This document shows, piece by piece, positions 26,748 through 35,882 of a stretch of 64,000 bases of DNA; the first letter of the stretch is position 1; every line of letters begins with the position of its first letter. The stretch spans positions 157,390 through 221,389 of the forward strand of contig CAWGKV010000005.1 in assembly GCA_963823165.1 (NCBI GenBank), in the 5' to 3' direction. The notes under the pieces are model-generated. The model saw only the letters and a list, made by a program, of their open reading frames with translations, had not been told where the DNA came from and made no database searches. The stretch comes from Roseiarcus sp963823165 (lineage in GTDB: Bacteria > Pseudomonadota > Alphaproteobacteria > Rhizobiales > Beijerinckiaceae). Both the position numbers and the translations under genes were made by a program.

Positions 26748-27350
26748 TCATCGATTGAGCGCCTGCGGACCGCTGACGAACCCATTGCCCCGAAGGTAGA
26801 ACCGCAGCAGGCTGTCTGCTGCTCGCGTAATGCCGATCCGTTTGCTCTGCCCGATATCGCCGGACGCCGAACCATCAAATCCGAGCCACAGCGGGCCGGC
26901 ATGACAAAGGTCGATCCCGTCCAGCCGGCGATCAATCCCCAAGGCTTCGCACAGCCGTCCCGGGCCCCGCGCCAAGTCTCGCACACGCTCGGCGCCGCGA
27001 TTTCCCTCCATGATCGCGACGCCAATGGTCGGCTGGATCGCCCTGATCAAGACGCCCGCGCCCACGCCGGACGTCTCGCTCGAGACGTTCAGCATGAACG
27101 AGACGCCATAGGCCAGATAGACGTAGGCGTGCCCGCGCTCGAGGAAAAGCGCCCGATTGCGCGGGGTGACGCCGCGATAGGCGTGACCCGCGGGGTCGCC
27201 GACGCCATAGGCCTCGGTCTCGACGATGCGGCCTCCCGCCACGCCTTCGGCCAGCGCCCGCATGAGCGTTTTGCCGATGAGAAAGCGAGCGAGCTCGGCG
27301 GTATCGACAGGCAGCTCCGCCCGCTCCAGCACGCGCGGGAGCCCTGCCAT
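26748..27350 (-). CDS. mpg: DNA-3-methyladenine glycosylase (AAG/MPG type)
   Basis: A 200-residue base-excision-repair enzyme that removes alkylated purines. ATG 27350 gives the usual bacterial length; an earlier in-frame start at 27449 would overlap the NTF2-like gene. Visible landmarks are LARFLIGKTLMRAL, the active-site IVETEAYGVGDPAGHAYRG with its catalytic Glu near residue 45, NRALFLERGHAYVYLAYG and RGPGRLCEALGID. It is 10 bases downstream of the NTF2-like gene, suggesting co-transcription. Confidence 0.92.
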   Translation of the reverse strand: MAGLPRVLERAELPVDTAELARFLIGKTLMRALAEGVAGGRIVETEAYGVGDPAGHAYRGVTPRNRALFLERGHAYVYLAYGVSFMLNVSSETSGVGAGVLIRAIQPTIGVAIMEGNRGAERVRDLARGPGRLCEALGIDRRLDGIDLCHAGPLWLGFDGSASGDIGQSKRIGITRAADSLLRFYLRGNGFVSGPQALNR

Positions 27351-27360
27351 CGCGGCGGTT

Positions 27361-27741
27361 TCATTCCATCCGCTCAACCAGATGCGCTCGCGAGGGGCCG
27401 GGCTCGAACGGGTCGGCAAAGTATTGGGTCTCGCGGGCCACCTTGCCATCCAGGAACTCCATGACGCTCACCGAATAGGACGGCTGGCCGTCATACGCGA
27501 GAATGAACTCGGTGACCCAAAGGTCGCCCCCGCCGAGCATTCGGCGCACCGTGAAGCGCTTGCGGTTCGGCTGGGCGACGCGAGAGGCTTGGATGTTGCG
27601 CCGGCCCCTGATGCGCTCGCCCGATTGCGGGTACTCGAGCACTGCGTCCTCCCGGTAAATGTCGTGCTCGACATCAAAGTCATTTGCGTCCGAGGCGGCC
27701 CAGTGGCGATTGAGCGCCTCGCGAATTCCATTCTCGTCCAT
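27361..27741 (-). CDS. SnoaL-like (NTF2 superfamily) protein
   Basis: A 126-residue protein starting MDENGIREALNRHWAASDAND with a GGGAGAAGCAGG leader before the ATG. The cone-shaped alpha+beta NTF2 fold is suggested by DVEHDIYREDAVLEYPQSGERIRG and SYSVSVMEFLDGKVARETQYF, standard SnoaL-like phrases. Members are small-molecule isomerases, hydratases or binding proteins; nothing here shows a substrate. It precedes the DNA glycosylase gene by 10 bases. Confidence 0.85.
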   Translation of the reverse strand: MDENGIREALNRHWAASDANDFDVEHDIYREDAVLEYPQSGERIRGRRNIQASRVAQPNRKRFTVRRMLGGGDLWVTEFILAYDGQPSYSVSVMEFLDGKVARETQYFADPFEPGPSRAHLVERME

Positions 27742-28005
27742 CCTGCTTCTCCCGTTCCTGGCAATCATATTTTGAACGGCCGGACACCGCCCTTTTTCGA
27801 CACTTCGACCGGCTTGGAGCGTTAGGGCTAAGCCGCGTCGACCGGCGGCGAAGCCTAGCTTGCCGCGATTGATGGCAAACGTTAAGTTTGAACATGGCGA
27901 GGCGGACGGCGTCGTTCGCCTTGCGCGGTGCTCGGCTGCGCACATAACGCCTTGCGGAGGAGTCCATGAAGCGCGTCGCCTTGCTGAGGGCCTAGGCTCG
28001 AGCCC

Positions 28006-29073
28006 GTGACCTTCGACCCCTCCTCCCTCCGTCAAACATGGCCGGCCCCTTCGCGGCCGCGACCGATCGTCACCATCGGCGCAGGCTCGATCGTCGTCGA
28101 CGCGCATTTCCCCGCCTATAGGAAGGGCGGATTTCCGATCGCCGGCGTCTTCGACCTCAACGCCGAGCGGGCGAAGATGATCGGCGAGACGTTCGGCGTA
28201 AGAGTTTTCGATTCGCTCGACGAGGCGCTCGGGACGGACGAAGCGATCTTCGACCTTGCGACGCCGCCGGCCGCGCATTTGTCCGTGCTCGAGCGCGTGC
28301 CGGCCGGCGCGGGCGTCCTGATCCAGAAGCCGATGGGGTCCGACCTCGACGCGGCGACGAAGATCCTGAAGCTCTGCCGCGAGCGCAAACTCAAGGGCGC
28401 GGTCAACTTCCAGCTTCGCTTCTCGCCGATGATGCTTGCGGTCAGGGACGCGATCGACCGGGGCCTCATCGGGCGGCTCATCGACGTCGAGGTCCGCGTG
28501 TCGATCCACACGCCCTGGAATCTGTTCGCCTTCCTGAGGGACATGCCGCGCATAGAAATCGCTGTTCACTCGATCCACTATCTCGACCTCATTCGCAGCT
28601 TTCTCGGCGATCCGGGCGGCGTGCACGCCAAGACCATCGGCCACCCCTCGTCGGAAATGGCGCAGACCCGCACCGCCGCCATTCTCGACTACGGCGACGA
28701 GGTGAGGAGCGCGGTGTCGGTCAACCACAACCATTCCTTCGGCAGAAAACACCAGGTGGCGGAGTTCCGTTTCGAGGGAACGGAAGGGGCGGCGCACGCG
28801 AAAATGGGCGTGCTCCTTGACTATCCGCGCGGCGAGCCGGACGAGCTGACGATCATGGCGAAGGGCGAAAAGGACTGGATTGCTGTCCCGCTGCACGGCG
28901 GGTGGTTCGCCGACGCGTTCGTCGGACGCATGGCGAACCTGCAGCGTTTTGTCGCCGGCGAGGACAAGGAGCTCGTCGCCTCGGTCGAGGACGCCTGGAC
29001 GACCATGGCGCTGGTCGAGGCAGCGTTCGAGTCGAGCGCCCGGCCGGCGACGCCCTTGCGCGCGCATCCGTAG
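28006..29073 (+). CDS. Gfo/Idh/MocA family oxidoreductase
   Basis: A 355-residue NAD(P)-dependent sugar or cyclitol dehydrogenase-like protein with a GTG start. The dinucleotide loop appears in the form VTIGAGSIVVDAHFPAYRKGG; the EKP-type motif is IQKPMGSDLDAATK near residue 108, where Gln replaces the usual Glu. NFQLRFSPMMLAVRDAI and HSIHYLDLIRSFLG supply the catalytic His region. Oxidation of a pyranose or inositol is likely, substrate unknown. It stands alone between minus-strand genes. Confidence 0.88.
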   Translation: MTFDPSSLRQTWPAPSRPRPIVTIGAGSIVVDAHFPAYRKGGFPIAGVFDLNAERAKMIGETFGVRVFDSLDEALGTDEAIFDLATPPAAHLSVLERVPAGAGVLIQKPMGSDLDAATKILKLCRERKLKGAVNFQLRFSPMMLAVRDAIDRGLIGRLIDVEVRVSIHTPWNLFAFLRDMPRIEIAVHSIHYLDLIRSFLGDPGGVHAKTIGHPSSEMAQTRTAAILDYGDEVRSAVSVNHNHSFGRKHQVAEFRFEGTEGAAHAKMGVLLDYPRGEPDELTIMAKGEKDWIAVPLHGGWFADAFVGRMANLQRFVAGEDKELVASVEDAWTTMALVEAAFESSARPATPLRAHP

Positions 29074-29158
29074 GCTGGGGGGAAGTACCCCGTCGCAGCT
29101 CGCCAGTCTTTTCACGAGTGCGGCCTCGGCGTTTTCAACCGAAGCCGCCAGGAAGCGA

Positions 29159-29725
29159 TTACAACTTCACTTTTGCCGAAAGAACGATCGAGCCCGGATC
29201 TGCGGGCGGCACAGCGATCTGCATGATCTGACGCGTATGGCCTCCCGGGTAGGTTGGGGGAAAAGGACAATACCCAGTAGCGCAAGAACTGCCATCGGTA
29301 GCCGTCACCTCATACATCACCGCCATGCTCTGTCCGCCGATCGGGTTGGTGAAGGTGTACGGCACGGCTAGCGCACAAGTGAAGGCGGTCACAGTTCCAG
29401 CGGTCGACCCTGGAACAGGCTTGATTCCGGTTACCGAGGATCCAGCCGTCGAATAGTCAAAGCCCGCGTGCGCGTTGGCCGACTGAACGCCGCTGTACAG
29501 CCAGGACAGGAGCCCTGCTGCGCCCAGCGTAACGCTGCTGTCCGTCGTTGGAATCAGGACGGCATAGGCTTTACAATTTGCCACCGTGTATCCCGTGCCG
29601 GCAACTCTGAGCGTTCCGGTGAGAGTCAGCTTCAGGGTGCCGTTGACTTCCGTCGCGCCCGCTTGGGTCGACAAAATAGCAGCCGCGGATACGATGCTTA
29701 AAAATACATGATGCAGCTTTTTCAT
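29159..29725 (-). CDS. Secreted protein of unknown function (188 aa)
   Basis: The product has a clear Sec signal (MKKLHHVFLSIVSAAAILST, cleavage after QAGA) and a mature part rich in small and beta-forming residues (GTLKLTLTGTLRVAGTGYTV near residue 29). Two cysteine pairs are possible (CKAY, CAL, CATGYC). I see no membrane anchor, enzyme motif or known family. It diverges from the Tat-exported flavin oxidase gene, so both may belong to one exported function. Confidence 0.7.
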   Translation of the reverse strand: MKKLHHVFLSIVSAAAILSTQAGATEVNGTLKLTLTGTLRVAGTGYTVANCKAYAVLIPTTDSSVTLGAAGLLSWLYSGVQSANAHAGFDYSTAGSSVTGIKPVPGSTAGTVTAFTCALAVPYTFTNPIGGQSMAVMYEVTATDGSSCATGYCPFPPTYPGGHTRQIMQIAVPPADPGSIVLSAKVKL

Positions 29726-29994
29726 GAATGACCCCTCTCTCGCTTGACGCCAGCCGTATGGCCGGCCAGCGATTGTAATTTTGCCTGTTTTGGAGACGCA
29801 ATTGATCTTTTTGGTGTTGGGCGGTTTGAAAGAGGTATTTGTTCTTCACGCGCTTCGGGCGGCGCTCTTGTCTTCAGCCTCGGTTCAAAGCAAAAGGTGC
29901 TCGGGAACGCCGATCCGACGGACTCGAAGGGGATGCGGGGCGCGGTGACATTTGGCCCCGTAAAGCGGTCCTGAGCGACAAGTAAGGATTGGAC

Positions 29995-31635
29995 ATGGCC
30001 CGTTCCCGCTTGATGCAAGCGCTTCAAGGCCTCGCTCGCGACCATGCCGAAGCTTCCTGGCGCAGCATTGCCCTATCCGCGCTGCGGGAGGAACGGGCCG
30101 CGGCTTTCCGAGACCGCCGCCGGTTCCTTCAGGGCGTCGGGGCGACAGCCGGCGCCGCGCTCGTTTCTCGGATCAGGCTCGCGCAAGCGGATGCGCCGAA
30201 CGGCGCAAAAAAGCCGAAGATCATCATCGTCGGAGCCGGCATCGCCGGGCTCAATGCGGCTCTCACCCTTCGGGACGCCGGCTTCGGTTCGACGATCTAC
30301 GAATCGTCAAGCCGCATCGGGGGCCGCATGCACTCGGATGCGACGACATGGCGGAATGAGCAGAAGAGCGAATGGTGCGGAGAGTTCATCGACTCCGGTC
30401 AGAAAACCATGCTGGGCTTGGCGAGCAGGTTTGGCCTTACCGTCGTCGACGAGATCGCCGCGCAGCCGGTGGGCAGCAGCGACACTCTCTATTTCGACGG
30501 AAAATATTACGCCCAGGGACACGCGGATCGGGATTTCGCCCCGGTGAACGCCATCCTCCAACAACAACTCGCTGCGGCGCCCTCCACCGTCTACAACTCC
30601 TATACGCAGACGGGCTACGACCTCGACCATCTGAGCGTTTACGACTGGATCGAAAAATACGTTCCCGGCGGCCATAAATCGCAGATGGGACGCTATCTCG
30701 ACAGCGCCTACAACCAGGAATACGGGCTCGACACGCCGCTGCAAAGCAGCCTGAATCTCGTCTACCTGCTCGGCTATCAACCGAAGTCTGGGCCATGGCA
30801 GATATATGGGCCGTCCGACCAACGATACAGCATCCTCGGCGGCAACCAGCTCCTGCCGGAAGCGATCGCTGCGAGCCTGCCTCACGACAGCGTGATCACC
30901 CGGTCGACACTGACCAGCATCCGATGGGCGGGCGACGGAAGCTACGATCTCATGTTCAACACCTCGGCCGGTTTGAAGACGGCGGAAGCCGATGTCGTGA
31001 TCCTGACGCTTCCCTTCAGCGTGCTGCGAAAGCTGGACTATGCCTCGGCGGGGTTCGACCAGCTCAAGCAAACTGCAATCCAGGAACTCGGGTATGGCAC
31101 GAACACCAAGCTGTCGCTGCAATTCGACAAACGCTACTGGAACTCCACGGGAAGCTGGGGGACGAGCGACGGCAACATTTACACGGATTTGTTCTTCCAG
31201 AACGCATGGGACTCGTCGCGAGGCCTCCCCGGCCTGACCGGCGTTCTCACGGCCTATATGGGCGGGAGCAACGGAGCCTCGTTCACCGGGGCCGCTTCGC
31301 CCTACGCCACCGCCGCGACCGACCCGTATGTCAGGAAATATGCCCTCGAACTTCTGTCGCAGCTCGAAAACGTCTGGCCGGGCGTCAGCCGATACTGGAA
31401 CGGGCTCGCGACCCTGAGCACGCCGTGGACCGATCCCAACCTTTTCGGGAGCTACGCATGCTGGCTGGTCGGACAGTACACGCTATTCGCGGGGTACGAA
31501 CGGGTTCGCCAGAAAAACTGCTATTTCGCCGGCGAACACTGCTCGATCAATTTTCAAGGCTACATGGAGGGAGCCGCCGAGGAAGGGGCCCGCGCCGCGC
31601 GGCAGATCATCAAGGCCTACGCGGCGGCGCCGTAG
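29995..31635 (+). CDS. Tat-exported flavin-containing amine oxidase family protein
   Basis: I start at ATG 29995, with AAGGA ahead, rather than the TTG six bases before. The 546-residue precursor carries an RDRRRFLQG twin-arginine motif and hydrophobic stretch ending LAQA near residue 64. The FAD loop follows as IIIVGAGIAGLNAALTLRDAG with ESSSRIGGRMHSD, and the C-terminus has the amine-oxidase GEHCSINFQGYMEGAAEEGARAA segment. Such exported enzymes oxidise amines or amino acids outside the cytoplasm, releasing hydrogen peroxide. The substrate is not evident. Confidence 0.88.
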   Translation: MARSRLMQALQGLARDHAEASWRSIALSALREERAAAFRDRRRFLQGVGATAGAALVSRIRLAQADAPNGAKKPKIIIVGAGIAGLNAALTLRDAGFGSTIYESSSRIGGRMHSDATTWRNEQKSEWCGEFIDSGQKTMLGLASRFGLTVVDEIAAQPVGSSDTLYFDGKYYAQGHADRDFAPVNAILQQQLAAAPSTVYNSYTQTGYDLDHLSVYDWIEKYVPGGHKSQMGRYLDSAYNQEYGLDTPLQSSLNLVYLLGYQPKSGPWQIYGPSDQRYSILGGNQLLPEAIAASLPHDSVITRSTLTSIRWAGDGSYDLMFNTSAGLKTAEADVVILTLPFSVLRKLDYASAGFDQLKQTAIQELGYGTNTKLSLQFDKRYWNSTGSWGTSDGNIYTDLFFQNAWDSSRGLPGLTGVLTAYMGGSNGASFTGAASPYATAATDPYVRKYALELLSQLENVWPGVSRYWNGLATLSTPWTDPNLFGSYACWLVGQYTLFAGYERVRQKNCYFAGEHCSINFQGYMEGAAEEGARAARQIIKAYAAAP

Positions 31636-31844
31636 CCGCGCTTGAAAAGCCGAAGGGTTCCGATCCCCGCCGCTCCTCGCGCCTCTTGAAATTCAGCCTT
31701 GCGCCGGCAAGCTCCTACGGAACACCGCATGGAGCCGCGTGACCGTCGCGCCGAGCCCGCTCGCGGCACATTGTCGATCATGCGCGCGGCAGAATCCTGG
31801 AAACGAGGACCTTTATCTCGTCCCGCAACAGAAAGCAGCTCCGA

Positions 31845-31922
31845 CCTCGTCCTGAGCTTGTCGAAGGACGCTCCAGTGCGGGCATCCTTCGACAAGCTTC
31901 CTTCGACAAGCTCAGGATGAGG
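31845..31922. repeat. Palindromic repeat, likely two-way terminator
   Basis: Arms of 24 bases at 31845-31868 and 31899-31922 pair with one mismatch (CCTCGTCCTGAGCTTGTCG... against its complement). A second partial copy of the right arm (31883-31898) sits in the loop. It lies in the gap between the convergent oxidase and ABC permease genes. The wording (TCCTTCGACAAGCTCAGGA) is a common dispersed palindrome in proteobacteria. The rest of the 318-base gap, 31636-31953, holds nothing else I can name. Confidence 0.75.
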
Positions 31923-31953
31923 ACATGTGGATCGCGGCGCGCGTTTGCTCGGG

Positions 31954-32808
31954 CTACCCTTTGACCGCGCCGAACGTCAGTCCGCGCGCCAGGTAGCGTT
32001 GGACGAAGAAATAGAAAATCACCGGCGGGATGATGCCGATCAGCGTATTGACCGCCGCGGTGTTGAAATCGACGCCGCGCGTCGATCGCGAGGCGAGAAC
32101 CAGCTCGGAGAAGGTCGCCGCCTGCTGCGAGGTGAGAGCCGAGGCGAACAAGGCCTCGTTCCAGCTGAAGGCGAAGACGAGCACCGAAGACACGACGAGG
32201 CCGTCGAGCGACAGCGGCAGCGCGATCATCCAGAATATCTGCCAGGGCGTCGCGCCCTCGACCTTGGCCGCGTCCTCGATCTCGGTGCTCACATCGCGGA
32301 AGATGTCGCGCATGATCACGACGACGAAGGCGAGATTGAAGGCCGAATAGCAGAGAATGAGGCCGAGCCAGGTGTCGATCAGGTGAAGGTAGACCAGCAG
32401 AAGGTAGAAGGGCACCAGCACCACCGCCGGCGGCAGAACGCGCTGTGAAAGGAACCAGAGCGCGATGTCGTTCGAGCGGACAGGAAACTCGTAGCGCGCC
32501 AGCGCATAGGCTGCCGGAACGCCAAGAATCAGCGAGAAGACGGTCGTCCCGGCGCTCACCACACAACTGCTGATGAAGGCGTTTTCGGTCTGCGGGTCGG
32601 CGAGCACCTCCCGCCACGCTCCGAGAGACGGCTCGAACTGCAGGAAAGGAATGAAGGCGCCGAGCTCGAACGTCTGGGTGAGCGTCTTGACCGAATTGAC
32701 CGCCGCCCAAAGGAATGGAACGAGGGTGAACACGGCCGCCGCAACCAGCAGAACATAGATGAGAATGCGGGACCCAACGCCGGCTCGCGTCCAGAGGATG
32801 TTGATCAT
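31954..32808 (-). CDS. Carbohydrate ABC transporter permease, MalG type
   Basis: A 284-residue inner-membrane protein with six hydrophobic segments. The MalG-type EAA loop is IEDAAKVEGATPWQIFWMIALPL near residue 187, where it contacts the ATPase. The terminal ARGLTFGAVKG is a typical MalG-like end. It is last in a minus-strand set binding protein - MalF-type - MalG-type permease, 13 bases after the MalF-type gene. Confidence 0.92.
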   Translation of the reverse strand: MINILWTRAGVGSRILIYVLLVAAAVFTLVPFLWAAVNSVKTLTQTFELGAFIPFLQFEPSLGAWREVLADPQTENAFISSCVVSAGTTVFSLILGVPAAYALARYEFPVRSNDIALWFLSQRVLPPAVVLVPFYLLLVYLHLIDTWLGLILCYSAFNLAFVVVIMRDIFRDVSTEIEDAAKVEGATPWQIFWMIALPLSLDGLVVSSVLVFAFSWNEALFASALTSQQAATFSELVLASRSTRGVDFNTAAVNTLIGIIPPVIFYFFVQRYLARGLTFGAVKG

Positions 32809-32821
32809 GGCGCGCGGCCTC

Positions 32822-33736
32822 CTACGCCAGACTCTTGCGCATCTGCTTGAAGAACAGCGTGATCACGAAGGAGACCATGATCAGGAATATGATCCCCATC
32901 GCGGAGCCCTTGCCGAAGTCGAAGAACTGGATGGTCGTCAGATAATCCATGGCGCTGAACGGCTGGGTGCTCGTGCCAGGGCCTCCAGAGGTCAGTGCGT
33001 ACGGGATCGCGAAGACTTTCAGGCATTCGACGGTGCGCAAAAGCACCGCGATGGTGATCACCGGCCAGGCGAGCGGGATCGCGAGATGCCACATCACTTG
33101 CCAATGGCTCTTCGCGTCCAGCACCGCCGCGTCATAGAGGTCGCTCGGGATGCCGGCGAGGCCCGCGAGCACGATGATGAAGATGAACGAGGTCCATCGC
33201 CAGATGTCGAGGAGGATGGCGGCGGCGATGCCGCCGTAAGCGGTCGACATCCACGGGATATGAACGCCGATCGCGGTGAGCGGCGCCTGGATGAGGCCGC
33301 CCTGGTCGGTGAAGAACGTCACGCCGAGATAGCCGATCGCCACCTCGAGGGTGAATAGCGGCGAGCCGATGATCGTGCGGAACGCCCGTGTGCCCGGAGC
33401 CCCCAGGTTGACCAGCCACGCCGCAAGAAAGCCGAGGACGAGCTCGACCGGCACGGCCACCACCACGTAAATCAAGGTGACCCAAATGCTGTGCCAGAAG
33501 TCCGCGGAGGTGAGAACGTTCACGTAATTGTCGAACCCGACGTACCCGGTGATCCCCTCGCCCATCACATAATTGGCGAAGCTGTAGTGAATGACCGAGA
33601 TCAGGGGGAAGAAGGTGAAGGCGACGACCCAGATCACCGCAGGCAGAAGCAGCGCGTATTTGAACCATCCGCCGGTTTCCAGGCGTTGCACCCGGAGCGC
33701 CGTCGCCGCGCGTCGAGTCCCGACCACCGTCGCCAT
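32822..33736 (-). CDS. Carbohydrate ABC transporter permease, MalF type
   Basis: A 304-residue permease with six segments starting after a 25-residue cytoplasmic tail. The EAA loop is LYDAAVLDAKSHWQVMWHLAIPL near residue 206, and TSGGPGTSTQPFSAMDYLT is the usual MalF-like periplasmic loop. It pairs with the MalG-type protein to form the membrane channel. A 120-base gap separates it from the binding-protein gene. Confidence 0.92.
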   Translation of the reverse strand: MATVVGTRRAATALRVQRLETGGWFKYALLLPAVIWVVAFTFFPLISVIHYSFANYVMGEGITGYVGFDNYVNVLTSADFWHSIWVTLIYVVVAVPVELVLGFLAAWLVNLGAPGTRAFRTIIGSPLFTLEVAIGYLGVTFFTDQGGLIQAPLTAIGVHIPWMSTAYGGIAAAILLDIWRWTSFIFIIVLAGLAGIPSDLYDAAVLDAKSHWQVMWHLAIPLAWPVITIAVLLRTVECLKVFAIPYALTSGGPGTSTQPFSAMDYLTTIQFFDFGKGSAMGIIFLIMVSFVITLFFKQMRKSLA

Positions 33737-33856
33737 CTCGTCCTCGTTCGTCCAAAATCAAGCCGGGCGTCGCGCCCCATGACTGCTGGATGCTAACGCC
33801 CCAGTCGCAAAGACCAGGAGAGCCCGCGGCGGAGCCGCGGACCCCTTCTCACACGC

Positions 33857-35509
33857 TCAAGCGAAGGAGGCCTGGTACAGCGCCTTCTGCTTGTCGCGCC
33901 CGTAGCGATCGGTGATCTTTTCCCACGACGCCGCGGTGGCGTCGAGCGCGTCCTTCGGCTTCATCTGGCCGCCGAGCACCGCCGAGACGTTGACGTCAAG
34001 CTCATGCCAGTACTCCGCCGTGCCTGGGATGCGCAGGTATTCCTGGGTAACCGGCGCGGCGAGGACCTTGTAGTAGGCGCTGAGATATTCGATGACGTCG
34101 TCCTTGTTCCAGGGCGGATTGGCTTGCGTCCACTCCTCGATGTTGCCGTCGCCGACCGGCGGGAAGTATTCGTACTTCATGCCCGGCTGGACGCCGGTCC
34201 AGCCCGTCGTGCAGTTGAACAGGGCGTTCTTCTTGTTCGCCATGAAGGCCGCAAAATCGTAGACAGCTTCCTGCTTCTTCGACAGACGCGAGATCACGAG
34301 GTGCCAAGTGCCGCCATTGGTGTTGCCCACCTGGTTGAGGTCGTACTTCTTCCATTGGCCGGTGATCGGGTTGAACGCTTCCGTCGTGCCCGGGATCGGC
34401 GCCGCGCCCATCTTTCCCTGAACCTTCGAGGTCTTCGGATCCTGCGCCAGCGTCGGCAGATCGCCCCAGGTCGGCTCCGTCGCCGAGTGCCCGGACAGGA
34501 ACAGGTCCCAACCCTGGCCGAGTGTCCAACTGATCTCCTCCCTCGGGCCGTCGGCGAGGAACTTCACATAGTCCTCGAGCGCCCGCAGGTGGCCCTCGGA
34601 GTTGATCAGCGGCTTCATCGTGTCGGGATGGAAGAAGTAGTACTTGTTGTCTGGCGAGACGACGTACGGCCCGGACAGCGTCAGGAAATGGAAGAAGCCC
34701 TGCTCATTGACTTTGGCGTGCAGAGAAATACCCCAGTCGTTCTGGCCGTCTCCGTTCCAGTCCCATCCGGTGAAGAAGTTCGCGACGTCGTGGTATTCCT
34801 TCATCGTATGCGGCGGAACGGGAAGGTCGTAATTGTATTTCGCCTTGAACTTGTCCTGGTTCTCCTTCTTGGTGAAGGCGTCCTTGCGGTAGTACAGCGC
34901 CTGGGCGTCGCCGTCGAACAGGATACCGTAGACCTTGTCGTTCCATGAGTAGAGCTTGCGCATCGCGGGGATCCACTGGTCTGGATCCCAATAGGAATGC
35001 TTCGGATCTCCAATGAATTTATCGACAGGGACGATATAGGGGTCCTTCGGAACAAAGAAGTCGCCGTAAAACCAGCATCCCGTCATGTAGGCGTCATACC
35101 TGCCGAGCCCGCTGGAGAGATCGGAAAAGATCTGGGTGTGCAGCGTCTCGATCGGCACCTCGGCGACGTTCACCTTGCCGCCGGTCTCCTCCTCCCAGTG
35201 CGGCACGTGATATTTGAGGCCGTCGCCCACCGTCGCCTTCAGCGCCATCACGTTGATGGTGGTCCCCTTGTAGGGCTTGGTCTTGAGGAACTCGACCCGT
35301 TCCTTGGTGATCGGCAATTCGTAAGGCGCCGCCGGATCCGATGGGATCAGGTTGGCGGCGGCGCGCGCCGGCTGGGTCAGCTTTGCGAGCACCGCCGCGG
35401 AGAGACCGAACTGGGCTCCGCGCACGATGAATTGCCGACGGCTGATCCGGCCGTCGATGTAATCGCGCACCGCGTCCTTGAATTTGTCGTGATCGTAACG
35501 ATTGGCCAT
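33857..35509 (-). CDS. Extracellular solute-binding protein family 1, Tat signal
   Basis: A 550-residue binding protein, longer than most of the family. The N-terminus carries SRRQFIVRGAQFGLSAAVLA with cleavage near ARAAA, a Tat-type signal; the 20-odd residues ahead of it (HDKFKDAVRDYIDGR) are unusual but common in this subfamily. The mature part shows ETGGKVNVAEVP, YDAYMTGCWFYGDF, WNDKVYGILFDGDAQALYYRKDAF and FMANKKNALF. Ligand is probably a polyol or oligosaccharide. It is encoded upstream of two MalF/MalG permeases and divergently from the ATPase. Confidence 0.9.
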   Translation of the reverse strand: MANRYDHDKFKDAVRDYIDGRISRRQFIVRGAQFGLSAAVLAKLTQPARAAANLIPSDPAAPYELPITKERVEFLKTKPYKGTTINVMALKATVGDGLKYHVPHWEEETGGKVNVAEVPIETLHTQIFSDLSSGLGRYDAYMTGCWFYGDFFVPKDPYIVPVDKFIGDPKHSYWDPDQWIPAMRKLYSWNDKVYGILFDGDAQALYYRKDAFTKKENQDKFKAKYNYDLPVPPHTMKEYHDVANFFTGWDWNGDGQNDWGISLHAKVNEQGFFHFLTLSGPYVVSPDNKYYFFHPDTMKPLINSEGHLRALEDYVKFLADGPREEISWTLGQGWDLFLSGHSATEPTWGDLPTLAQDPKTSKVQGKMGAAPIPGTTEAFNPITGQWKKYDLNQVGNTNGGTWHLVISRLSKKQEAVYDFAAFMANKKNALFNCTTGWTGVQPGMKYEYFPPVGDGNIEEWTQANPPWNKDDVIEYLSAYYKVLAAPVTQEYLRIPGTAEYWHELDVNVSAVLGGQMKPKDALDATAASWEKITDRYGRDKQKALYQASFA

Positions 35510-35882
35510 TCCTTCCTCCTCTGCATGCGACGACGGCGTCGACCAGGCCGCCGAACACTTTTCTTGAGCCCGTGAATTTTACCCTTGAGCCCCCGATTTT
35601 TGCCGGCGAATCCCAGCGCCCAGCGGCCGACATTGCGTCGGCTCGTCGAGCGGCGAACTTCGTTTGAGAAAATTGGAGGCTCAGAACCCCTTTCAGCAGA
35701 ACCGGCTGGCATGTCAGGCTATACTTGGGTCGCCGGCGGGGTCAATGTGTCGGTTCCACGCGGGCGCAATGGCCTTCTCCGCGTGGACACGGTCGCAGGT
35801 CCCGTGCATCAATTGGAAAAAAGCGGAGCAGGGAGGCGGCGCGGCGACCGTCGGCCTTTGGCGTCCCTCCGAGGAGATTCGA
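35510..35882. promoter_or_regulatory. Divergent control region with direct repeats CTTGAGCCC
   Basis: This 373-base gap separates the binding-protein operon from the ATPase gene. Two identical CTTGAGCCC boxes at 35563-35571 and 35584-35592 are spaced 21 bases apart, two helical turns, and flank an AT-rich stretch (GTGAATTTTAC). This arrangement suits a dimeric regulator or paired operator just upstream of the binding-protein start. The evidence is spacing alone. No coding sequence was found in the gap. Confidence 0.35.

Noticed and set aside
27742..29115. Extension of the SnoaL-like gene frame to 584 codons
   Set aside because: The extension is antisense to the Gfo/Idh/MocA oxidoreductase and lacks any family pattern; the true start is at 27741 with a good ribosome site.
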